Source of the DNA: Mactra quadrangularis
Lineage: Eukaryota; Mollusca; Bivalvia; Venerida; Mactridae
DNA: 64,000 nucleotides
Assembly: GCA_025267735.1 (NCBI GenBank)
Contig: CM046295.1
Coordinates: forward strand, 10,427,167 to 10,491,166
Direction of reading: 5' to 3'
Each line of letters starts with the position of its first letter. Positions within the stretch are counted from its first letter, which is position 1. The notes beneath the pieces were generated by a model, which was not told the origin of the DNA, did no database searches, and was given only the letters and a program-made list of their open reading frames with translations. Shown here one piece after another: positions 35,401-47,400 of the stretch. A program made the translations under genes and the position numbers.

Positions 35401-38400
35401 TCTCCAAGCTTTATTTGCTTGAAGTGCGTGTCTAGTACAAAGCCTATGGTATCCATTACAGTCGGATGACAGTGACAAATGTATCCGGATAAAAGCACAC
35501 TCCATCTATTTCCATTAATGCAATATAATACAATATTTTTTCTTTGCTGAAATTGTGTTGATGGATAGATAGATGCACATTTTCTCGGTGAAAACCTTCT
35601 TCAAGGGCAAAAGTCTCAAAAACAACAACATTCTAATAAAAGCAACTTTTCAACATCGCAGTTGGCCAAGTTTTTGATCAAATTTGACGCTCTACAAATA
35701 GCCGTCGATTACAAAACACGCTTAAAGTTTTAATATTAATATTAATATTGCATCAATCGTTTGTCCTCTCTGCAATAACCATTGGGCCAACTTGATTTGC
35801 CAGAGCGACTCAAGCCGGCGTACGCCTATTCCTAAACGGGCACCGGTAAATCAATTTATTTGTTCCGAGAATAAGACGGAATCGCTAGCCGGTGTACGGA
35901 AATTATTTAGTCATATCCGAAAACAAAAATGGACAATTACTTTGTCATATCCGAAATACTATCAGCAGGCAGAGATTTCTTTTCATTCCGGGTCGCGAAA
36001 TTTAATGACAAAACAGTGAATTTTAATTATTCTGAAAATCTGACAGAAATCTTAATTCCGATGAAGGCCGAACATACCGCACTTATTCTTATTCGTTAAA
36101 CATTGCACAATCAGAAATATATGAGGAAATAGGGTGCCATCCGTCACTTTATTGGTCTAATTTTGCAATTTCTAAAGTAACTTGAAAATGAAAAGCTGCT
36201 TTCTGTGCTAGCTCCGCAAACAGCTACATTCGCACCTGACAGATATTTTTCGCAATACTCGGTCAATACTGTTAAAACCTATTATACCTAATAATTAAAA
36301 TGCAATACTAGCTGTTGAAACATCAAATATAACAATCAAAAATATTTTAAACCTCAAAAATGCAATCCAACTTCCAAAGTTTTTATTATTTGTAAATTTG
36401 ACCATGGCCAGTTCGACAATACGGCTCTGAAACTGTGGTGTTCCACCATAGCATGTACAATAAATACTATTCAATATTTATTGTCACCCTGAGCATCCCC
36501 TGTCGTTGATTAGTTCATTGTACTGTTTACATCAACATGGTTTTTTTCTACGAACATTAAGGTGAGCCGCCCTTTCTAAAAACCATTAAAATTAAAGAGA
36601 TGATGAATGTCGTAATAAAGACGTAATTTGTTTTTGTGAACAAGCTGTTTGGATCAAATCACGTGACAGTTAACTAAATAAATCATTCAAAAAGGATATT
36701 AACGTCAAGTTTATCCTCTCTTGTAATTGATGACGTTTAAACGACAAATAAAATACTTTATTATATGCTTTCCAGTGGAATAACGAGATTTATCGGTGAA
36801 ATAAAAATCGATATTTCACGTTTCGAAACAATTAAAATAAATTTGTTATTTTTCACTGTTTTGGTGCGCCGTTCTGGTGACATATCATACTAAAACTTAT
36901 AAAAACAGTTTGAAGCATATAATAAATTGAAAATGTGTTCAGAGTAATATCTATTTATTTCACTTGTGAGCTAATTATATTATGATTTCACTCGTGGCTA
37001 GCCACTCGTGAAAGTACTGCATCTTTAGCTCACTCTTGAAATAAAAATCGATCTTACACCAACATAAACAAATATCCTCTATTTTATAATAACGATGATT
37101 GGAAATATGTTTTCCCTTTTCGACCAGTTTACATTGTGGCAATACCACGTGACTATGACATCACAAATGCTACGGTTTCAAGATGAAAACGGTTAAAAAC
37201 CATCATCGACTTAAAATTTAAAGAGTTGTGAGTCTTTTAATTCTTGTCAGATTAAAAGATACATATCCGAGGCTTGGCAGAAAAGTGTATACTGCTTGAT
37301 GTGCATCACATCTCCAGCGCCATTTATATACTTCTTGCTAGCACCCTTGAAAACTATATTCCCTTTCAGCGTGCTTCTGTGACAAGTTATCGTCTTTTTT
37401 TCAATAGGAAAAAAAATGTTAGTAGGTTTTCCAAGTAGTTTAGTGAAGTTTGTATTTAATGAATTTTCTTTTCAGTCTTTAAACTTGTTCCATCCTGTCA
37501 AATGGAAGATTGGTCACCCTCCATTGGACGAACCTGTGTGTGGGTTTTATAATGAAAGATGTAAGAGAGAATTTGGTAAGTTTGTGTTATCTTTTATTCC
37601 GCCTTTTAACGTTTCAACATACAGTACCCTGTTAGATCGTATATGTCACACGGTGAATATGTCACACGGTGAATATGTCACACGTGTGATATATTCGGTC
37701 GAAATTATCACATCCTTCAGCCGAATATACGTACAAAGTGACATATTCGTATGGAATTCGTTTTTTTCCACGCTCATGAAAATGTATTTGTCACTTTCAA
37801 AAATGTCTAAAAGATGAAAACAGCAACGCTTTTGTCACAAAGGTATATAAATAGAAGTACAACACAGAGAAGCGAAGCAACTAAAATAATCACTACCAAG
37901 TATTAACCCACGAAGAAAACCTATTTTGGTAGAGCTATTGTGTTCGATCCAATCTCGGATGGTATTTATTTTTTTGCTGTATCGCACCAATTGAGTAAAC
38001 TTATAATATACAGAGATATGAACACTTGGCGTCGAGAAACAATTCATCATATAATTGAGAACAGATCCTTTTTATCAAACGTTTCTTAATGATGAGACAT
38101 TACGTGGTGTTGTGTTCCTTGAACTACTTTTGATAGCTGAGCTTCGGGCCATATACCTTCCTCAGTCTGAACAACCAGTCCGTAAACTTGCATATTGCCC
38201 TCATGGTTATGCATTATTTTCATCGTTTATGAAGTCACAGTAGAAGATAAATGATGTCATATTTGAGAATGATTGACTTCAATCAAAAGTCAGTCAAACT
38301 TCACGAAAGTCGGTGTACATGTAGAGTCACATTTGTATTTCATAATATACTTTTTATTTGAAAAATATATTTTGTATGTATGTATGAATGTTTATATGAA

Positions 38401-41400
38401 AAAATCAGGGGGTCGGTTGTGAACAAATTGTTGAAATTTTAAGTTGAAAGTTATTGATTTTTGTCTTACGTCGACGTCAGTTTAAAGCGTTATAATTTAC
38501 AATGTCTAACAGCGTAATCATTATGGTAAAGCATTGTTTTGGAATACATCTGATGTAATGATGACACTAAGACACACATATTATGGTACTGGACAATTAT
38601 TTTAAAGTATCAATTTAAAAAAATGAATAAAACAAATGCATTTTGAAATATTTATTTTATATTTCAATAATTCAAATAATCATTACAGGATTGTATAATT
38701 GTATAAGTCAAATACATGTTCAGCTTAAAGTAACCATAATAAAACGTAAAAAACACTATTCATTTTCAAATATTCATAAGATTACATATCTCAATATGTC
38801 AATGTAACCTCTTAATACGTAAATATACATAATATAAAATATAATATATACTAAAAATAAAAATTTATGCATTTGCTAGGGTTCGAACCAGCGACCTCTT
38901 GATCTTTACATATGTTTATTTCCATTCCTTCCCCTTAGCCCTCTGCGCTATTTGGGTCCTAAAGGTCACAGCATGTAACAATAGTTAAATACTGTAAAAA
39001 GGACATTAAATATGGGGAAGATAATTTTGGAAGATTAATCCTAAATATTGTGAGTTGTTATCAAATACAAATAAACTGCACTATCGAATTAAAAGAAAAC
39101 AATTGAATTATGATTTGTAAAAAAAACGTATTAATGCTAGTTATGAAATTTCAACCAAAATAATTCTACGTACGATTTATTTGACATACTGATAAATTAT
39201 GTACAGCGGTATGATTAAACTAAAAACCTTGTAAATAATATGTTGTACATAGATCCATAGACTTTTTGTAACAAACAGACAAGCTGTGTCTATTCACTTT
39301 GTCAAACGTTTGCCTTTTTCTGGCGAAGCATTTTACTGGCTCTGGTCGTTCCAAAACACCAAGTCATTCCTTTTTCTTAGAGAAAGGAAGTATGGCATGG
39401 TTACCAGAGCTGTTAATGTTTTGCGAGGACTTGGTCTAACGCTTTGTTTTCTGTGTTCGTCATCCTGAGATGACGATACAACCTGCATGAGTCGTGTATG
39501 TGGTCACACGATTATGGCGCTCTATCCTGTCTTGCCTCCCTGTTTGATTTAATATTTCTTTCATCTTGAGAGAAATGGATTAATTGGTAAATTTGCTATG
39601 TCCATTTCATATGTTTCTAAACTTATTACCCGTTCGAAAATTTCATAATGTTTTAAATCCAACCTCCTATAATCGAAGACAGGAAGAGTGCCATGGTCAA
39701 AATGCAATATTATGATAAACAAACATATATTCAGAAATACATAAAATGAATTTCTACGCACCCGGGTCACTTCAGTTTAATGAATTGCCTCTCATATTTA
39801 AACTATGCAAACCATATGAAACCATTAAAATAGTTTTGTAGGAAAAGTATTGGCATTTTGAGAGAGGTCGATCAAGGGAGTTATAACTTTACCATCGGAA
39901 CTATCTCGGCGATCTTCTACGCAGATAAATCTCGGATATCATAAAGTGAAAAAGTAGATCTACGAATTTGGTTTCTGTAGTAATGTAGTCTGAACTGCAC
40001 AGATATACGACGTGTGAGATGTATATTTATAAAATACAATTATGACTCTACATGTACACCGACTTTCGTGAAGTTTGACTGACTTTTGATTTTTATGAAA
40101 CATTGTATCCACCTACCTTAATTGTGTAATATACATCTAACAAATACAAAACATTACATAAAAGAAACAGAATATCTGTCAACTTTGGTGTAAGATCTGT
40201 TTTATCTCAACTCGTGAACTCAGAAAATGACATTTTCACTCGGGGCTATGCCACTCGTGAAATTACGTTTTCTGAGCTCACTCGGTGAATTAAAATTCGA
40301 TCCTACACCAAAGTTGACGAATATCCTCTATTTATTCTTGACCATAATTTTGTCGAAGATGTTTTGGCGAACACTGTGTTTTACTTGCGTTGATGATGAT
40401 CGCAGAAGCGTTGTTGACTTTGGTGTCGACGTCGGCATTGATGGTGCTTTCGTCGGCAATAGAACGCTGCTGCCTCTAAAGGTTTTTTGCTTTCGCAGAT
40501 TTTTAGATTTTAATTACTGTTTTATTTGAAATGTTTGAATGGAGAATTGCTTTAGACGTTCTTTTGTCTTATATCTATTTAAAATCTCATATCAGTTTTA
40601 AAATATCATAAAATCTCGCTCTAGTTTTCAAATATCGTAAAATCTCGCACTAGTTTTAAGACAACGTAAAATAGTTTAGTTTGTATGTACTGATTAATTT
40701 TTGCCCGATTGTGAAACAAGTTCTTACATCTTAGATTAATCACTTTCGAGTCGGCTTCCTGGTCTCCTTGTACTGAGCTAATATGATAAAGTTTCTTGCT
40801 CAAGAAACAAAATGGTAGGTTTTTGGGGGGGATTGTCGCAAAGTTTTAAAATATCGTAAAATCTCGCTCTTGTTTTCAAATATCGTATCATCTCGCACCA
40901 GTTTTCGAATATCGTATAATCTCGCTTTAGTTTTCGAATATCTTATAATCTCGCACCAGTTTTCAAATATCGTAAAATCTCGCATCAATTTTCGAAAATC
41001 GTATAATCTCGCACTAGTTTTCAAATATCGTATAATCTCGTGTCAAATGTCTGTTTTACTTCAGATAAGATATTGACTCTAGTATATCCAATATATCATA
41101 TTAAAACACACTATTCCTATGGGTTATATTCAAATATCAATATTTAGTCTGCGGTTTGTTATTCAATTCAGAGATTCAAAATTGCTGATTGTGCTTTGAA
41201 TGATAAAATAGTACAAGGGAAACGGTGCACTCTGAGATATCTATGTTAGCAAATTTCAGAGTCGAACTAAAATAGATTTTAATTATTTAGACACATAACT
41301 TAGTACAGAATGTACGAGTCACTAATGTAAGCATGGCATATTTTTGTTTTTGTACTTTAAATTTTGGAACTTTTTTGGGGGGTGGGAGGGTTAACACAGT

Positions 41401-44400
41401 CCGACATTTTTTGGTTCCGTTTCAAAGGATTCGTTTTTTTATAAATTCAAATTATATTATTAACTACTATTGATCGCTATATACATTGTCGCATAATGGG
41501 CGATCCTAAACATGTCTAATTAATCATATACATGTATCATCTAATTTTATGAAAACATGTTTTTTTTAAATGATGATTTTAATAGAAAACTACAGAAAAT
41601 GTTTATTCATCCCTGGTATTGACATTTAGACTCGTCTTTTGTTAGATTGACTCGCCAAGTTAGAAAAAAATGTAACTTTAGCCGAAAATAATGCTATACC
41701 GGGAGTCAGAAATTGCTGATTTTTGTCTTTCAAACACGATTGTGAAGCTAGTTCTAACAACTTATATTCTTGCCTATTGAGTCCTCTTATATGTCGTCTA
41801 GCACTGAACAGTAGGATAAAGTTTTTTGCACTTTTTCACTAACATTCTCTCGCAAAAAAAGTCATCGTAAGTCAAATTCATAATTTTGCAGTTCAAAGTC
41901 AGAAGAATAATTAACTTTACTATGATACGATATCTAAAAGGCATACGCTGTAATACATAATTCAATGAGTATTGGAATTGTTTGGCCAAAAAATGACAGT
42001 ATTAATAATGTTTCTTGCTTTTGACTTACGATATTTTTTTGTTCGATATTTTGTGAAAAGCACCACTGGATTTTCAATGATCACTAGTTCAACATCGTAA
42101 ACACTCGGCCATGCCCTCTCTCTAGCTTGTCCAACTTCAACAAGACCATTCTCGTACCCAGAGCCTAACAAGAGTCTCATATTTCTTGATAACTTTTGGG
42201 TACGAGAATACAAAATATTAGTTAAATTACATGTACATGTACATATTTATTTTAAATACATTTGTCTTTCAGAATGGAGAACATTGGCTGTGTGTCTTGT
42301 CGTCGCCGTCATGTTTTTAGTTGCCTTGGTTTTCTTCGTAAGGTCAGTATTATGCGAGAACGTTTTATCTCACAATTATACATGTATGTCCATTTCAAAT
42401 AAGACATTTAAGTATCACTAAACACCACCATGCCGCTTAACGTCGCAATGTCGCTTAAGGTGGAATTGTACTTCAGCTTGCATTTAATTTCTGGTACCGT
42501 TATAAACTTATAGATAATAATTATTGTATGTTTATGTCATTATTGAGAGGTGACTGCTATAGAGAGGTGAATGTTATTGAGGGGTGATTGTTATTGTGAG
42601 GTGTTTTTGGTAGATGTCATTATTGAAAAGGTGACTGTTTTTGAAGGTGTGACATTATTTCATACCCGGGTCCGGAGCGCAATTGGTAGCGCGCCGGGAT
42701 TTTGAATCTAGTGTCCCAATTGGGGTATGGGTTTGAATCCCACCCGGGGAGGTTATACCCTTCCATGAAAATTTGACAATATTGTCGATTTTCCTCCATT
42801 AACAATGTATATTGAGAAGCTTCTGGCCTTGTGGAAAGGTATGTGAGTACTAGTTATAGACAAATGTCCACAAAAGCTAGGTTAGGTTCACTGGACGCCG
42901 TTTTATGACCTATACAATGTGTTGTTACGGCGTTAAACCAAACAAAATAAACAAATAGCAATTATTTCATTGCAGACATTATCGTTATGAACAGAAACTA
43001 GCCAGACTGTTATGGAAGGTTGATTTAAAAGATATTATATTTGTTGACACGGTAGAGGAAATTGTTCCACCATCGAGAAAAAAGGTATTGTAAGATTTTA
43101 TACAATATTGTTAACAAACGTATCTCTAAACTGCTACCCTGTAGAACGTTGTCGTACAGGATCTCTAAGATCTCAATGGAAGGGTCACGTCGAGATGACC
43201 TTATTGTCGTCCAATCAATGCGTAGTTTTCATCTAGACGATACTCTTAAAATAGCATTTGATTTCGTTATTTCTATTTCAGACCAAGGTTTGCGAGGCAA
43301 TTTGAAAGCGGTATTATTCACAGGCTGTGATTGGACGGCTCATTTCAAATTGTGTGACGTGGGCGATGTTAACAAGTAACATAACAACAAATTTTGTCGT
43401 GAATATTATAATGAAAAAAGGTCACCTGAACGTAAACCTCGTTTGACAACAGCCAGATCTAAATTAGCGAGTAGGCGAGCGGGAAATTTTAGATCGGGTT
43501 TTAATCAGACTGTTAACAAACTTATCTCAAAACTGCTACCCTGTTAATGGAACCATTAAACTGAGTATGTATCGCAGTTGGTATTGGGTTGAGATTTCGA
43601 GTCTAGTGTCCCGAAGGTGGTACGGGTTCGACACCCGCCCGACGGTTATACCCTTCCATGAAATTCCATGAATTTGACAATAATGTCAATTTTCTCCATA
43701 TAAAATGTTTATGGAGAGGTTGTCTGCCTTGCGTAAGTGTAGGTGCACTGTTTGTCGTAAAAATCTAAATCGTGTTAGCACGGGGTTAAAATCAGTATAA
43801 AACTGGTACCATTTGCATATCCCAAAGTTGACAAGTCAGGCCAAATGTTTTGACCATGTGCCTACAACATACATGTACAGCATTTTCGTTCCGTGGGGAA
43901 CTACATAAAAACACGAAAAAAGTACGACAAAATCGTAAAACTTTTACTAATATACGACTCTTTTTATGTCGTGTTTTGCCTTAATGTTGTCGTATCTTAG
44001 TGTCTTCGTCTTAGACCCTGACAGACGACGTTACGACAAAAGTACATGTGTTGTACTTTTCTTGTTTTTACGTGGCGCCCCACAGGACAACGATGCGACA
44101 TGGCGAATTTTTCGTGTTCTTACGTGGCACCCCGCGGGACGACAATGCGACATGGCGTATATCAGCCACCATACAAATGTTTAAAGTGCTAAAACCATTT
44201 AGCATACAAGACAACAAGATAATGATTAAATTCCAAGTGATAAACGATACCAGGATTTTAACAGTTCATGTTTTAACAAGATACTCAGTTAAAGTGGTTT
44301 ATCATCGCGTCTTGACATAGAACTCTCCTTCTAAGACATCGTACATGACAGCCGTTTTAAAAAATATGTTAGTTTTTTTAATGGGAGACTGATGAGTCAG

Positions 44401-47400
44401 CGCCGAACTAGTCTAACTTCATGTAAATAAAGAAGGGTATAGACTGGTTTAGTGCTTGATCATTGATTATATATTTTTGTCGTTGAGTGAAACATGATCT
44501 GGAATTGAGAGTCTGGTGTTTTATCAATGTAACATTGGCATTATTTTGAGATAAGAGATATTTTGTATTAGTTATTTTTTGTTATCATTAATCTTACGAT
44601 ACAAATCATCGTAAATCAAAAAGTTGAATATCTTATTACAAAGATAATTTTAGTCGCAAATTCGTTTTATGAAACGAAACGTTGTTTAATATATAAAAAT
44701 AAAAGCCTCCACGTGATGTATGACGTCATTCAGTAAGAGAAATGTGCTTACAAAATCTTGAGTACGAAACCCTCGTGGGACGAAGAAGAAATTACGATAT
44801 CGTCTCAGACGAGATTACGATATAAGACATTGAGTGATCACACAATCTGAACATAAAATAAATTATAAACTGCCAACCATGTTTAAAGACACTTTCAGTT
44901 TTAAAAATACGATAGTACAGCCACGTTCTCAAAGCTTTTGGTTATTAATTTATCTTTAAAAATTGCCTGTCAGTTTCAGTAATTGCGTTAAAAAATGAGG
45001 ACATTTGTTGATTTCGGGGATTAGGAGCAAACGGTGAGGAATGAAACAGAAACACACAAACATTTCGAACCGCAAAAATGTAGTACTTTCAGCGCTTTGA
45101 TTTTATTTCGTTTCATTGTGCTATACATGTACATTCAAGAAACGAAGCAGAATTTATAAACACTCTTAAGATGGTTCATGTCGTAAGACCGTCTAAAGAA
45201 TTTTTCTTTGTTGTAATTTAAATATATCAGTGACCCCTTTTATCTCAAACCCCTTTTTATTTCAGAGGAAAAGACAGAAGGGTCACCCTTTTCGTTTCAT
45301 CCTATCGTACGATAACGAGCCAGAACGAACGACTTTATTGAGTGACCCCAAATGTGAAAGGTCAACCGGAAGTGACACAAATAAAAGGAGTATATTAGGG
45401 TCCTACAAGGGGACACCAGTGTCTGTTAAACATATTGTAAGAAAGAATGTCGAGATTGACCGAGATTTGAAGAAACAATTACAACTCAGAAAGGAACTCA
45501 ACCATGACAATATTGCTAGATTTGTTGGCGCATGCGTAGACACGCCCAATGTTTATATCATGACCCAGTTTTGTCAGAGAGGAAGTCTACATGTACGTAT
45601 TGGATACTTTTAATTTTAACTTTGCAGGAACGCACTTTGGGGTCCATGGCTTGATAAAACCCCTAACAGGTTGAACTTCAATGTCAGTTGTTCATTAAGC
45701 TAAATTTAAAAAGAAAAAATAATGAAAAATTCGACCGAAATATTTACTGTCAGTTTGTAAAATAGTTATAAACCTAAGCCAGAGACATAGATGTATCCAA
45801 TTCCCTGATCTAAGCTATGTATACATGTAGTTTGTGACCGACTTAAGATATTATCTGAAAAAACTAGATTTTCCTGAATTTGTTGGATTAACCTCAAATT
45901 TCCTCTAAAATAATTTGTCTTCTCTCATTTTCATATCGCGTGGGAAATAACCAGTATGAGCTAATTGCCGGAACGTGATACGTTTAATTGTTCCGGATTA
46001 GTTTTCATAAAGTCCAAATCGGTTTTTATCACCATCCAATTATTTTGTTGTTTATTCTGCAAGTTCACGCGAGATATCATGTAATATCACGTGACCAAAT
46101 CACATTTATGATCAAGAATAATCACAGATCTCGTTTATTGCGAGATTTCGTATCCAATTTTCATGTTGACAAAATAATATATTATATTGGAAGACCTATA
46201 AGTAATCACCTGCGAGATTTGATGAAACATTTCCGAGAATGGACTTACTCTAAGAATAAGCTTAGAAAACTAATTTACACGAGTAACGTAGCCATTTGTT
46301 GAAAATGTTTACTATAAGGTCCTACGAGTTTTTAAAAGTAAAATTAATATTTCTCCACAATTTGCGAATATTTGTTTCATTTATAATTTTTATTGCTTTG
46401 TTTGCTCAGTAACTGTACCCAAAAATATTAGATTTTATATCATTAAAATAGTAATTGTTATTCTAATCAAGTTTTAGCCATACGTTTTGGCTCTCATTTC
46501 AAAGGTCGCTACATTAGAGTAATTGTATCTAAATGATAATTAGGATTGTTAAATGGCTTGGTAAAAGTTTCCCAAAATGAACTTTACATTTGATAAATTA
46601 CCATTAAAAGACGTTATTATATGGCCTCATGTAAGGTCAATGGCTTTTCTTATTAGATTTTCTAATTACATGACATCTGATTAATTCTAAAACAGTGCAA
46701 AAAGTAGAATATGTGGTTGACCGATAGTTTTAGTTTTTTGTCACAATCTCTGAAAACTCGTTTTATTTTGTGGTCAGTTTTTTTTCACAATAACTTGTGA
46801 GTTATTTCAGGTCCGATTTTTGTCAAACATCCAGAAAATTGAAGTATTGTAATTTTTCAGGCCTAAGTTTTCGTCACAATTTCTGAAAACTTGTGGTATG
46901 TTTTTTTTAATTTTGGGGCCCGATTTTTTGTCACAATTCCTGAAAACTCGTGTTATTCTGATGTCTCGGACCTGAGTTTTGGTCATAATTCCTAAAAAAA
47001 ACTCGTGTTATTTTTTCAGATTTTGGTCACGTTTCGTGAAAATATGTATGTAATTTTATTATTGTTTCATTTTATTTTCTAGGATATTCTAAAGAATGAA
47101 GATTTCAGCCTTGATGATATTTTTGTTTCATCGCTCGTCTCCGATCTTATAAAGGTAAGAACGTTCATGCATTTAAACTCTTACGACAAAAACACTACTA
47201 TAATTTTCCAGACTACGTTTGCTGTCAAAATAGTGCGTTGTTCCTGCGATTTTAATGTCAACTGAACAGAGTTGATCGTGGTGTTTAAATATTAGCTTGC
47301 GGATTTATTACTTATCGTATGAGAAAGAAGTTGGTGTCATTTTAATAAGAAAGCCTTAGCTATGCATGTATGTAAAAATCTATGAAAATAAATGTATGCA

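Larger units (their letters stand above)
33333..37475 (+). other. Intron f-g (4143 bp)
   Basis: Contains the ACAACTCAACC palindrome (33604-33786), two foldback copies (34368-34720 and 34890-35290) and the dispersed foldback repeat (36760-37086). 35460-36750 and 37090-37475 show nothing recognised except the short ATTAAT run near 35732. Confidence 0.75.
37576..42272 (+). other. Intron g-h (4697 bp)
   Basis: Contains the 1.8 kb TIR element (38282-40090), a foldback fragment (40168-40335), the 29 bp array split by a SINE C (40560-41045), a MITE (41834-42060) and a hairpin repeat (42147-42209). 37580-38280 holds only a short GTCACACGGTGAATAT direct repeat near 37646. 41050-41740 shows nothing recognised. 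Confidence 0.78.
43085..45265 (+). other. Intron i-j (2181 bp)
   Basis: Contains the minus-strand 400 bp repeat (43110-43515), a SINE A (43562-43793) and two ~50 bp direct repeats at 44068-44160 ('ttacgtggcgccccacagga', 'gcgacatggcg'). 44200-45265 shows nothing recognised. Confidence 0.75.

Noticed and set aside
37416..37817. 133-codon frame as a single-exon gene
   Set aside because: Only 37476-37575 is family-like; the rest is intron on both sides of clear acceptor and donor sites.
39286..39468. Short frames repeated near 8804-9062 and 39286-39468 as a conserved gene pair
   Set aside because: Similarity follows the whole TIR element including non-coding parts, and the frames differ by indels between copies.
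43062..43379. 105-codon frame just before and within the 400 bp repeat as an alternative 3' end of the receptor
   Set aside because: It is in the inverted dispersed repeat and runs past a good GTATTG donor of exon i that joins in phase to exon j.
45988..46302. 104-codon frame in intron j-k as an exon or gene
   Set aside because: No family similarity recognised. Exons j and k join in phase and match the family without a gap, so nothing belongs between them.
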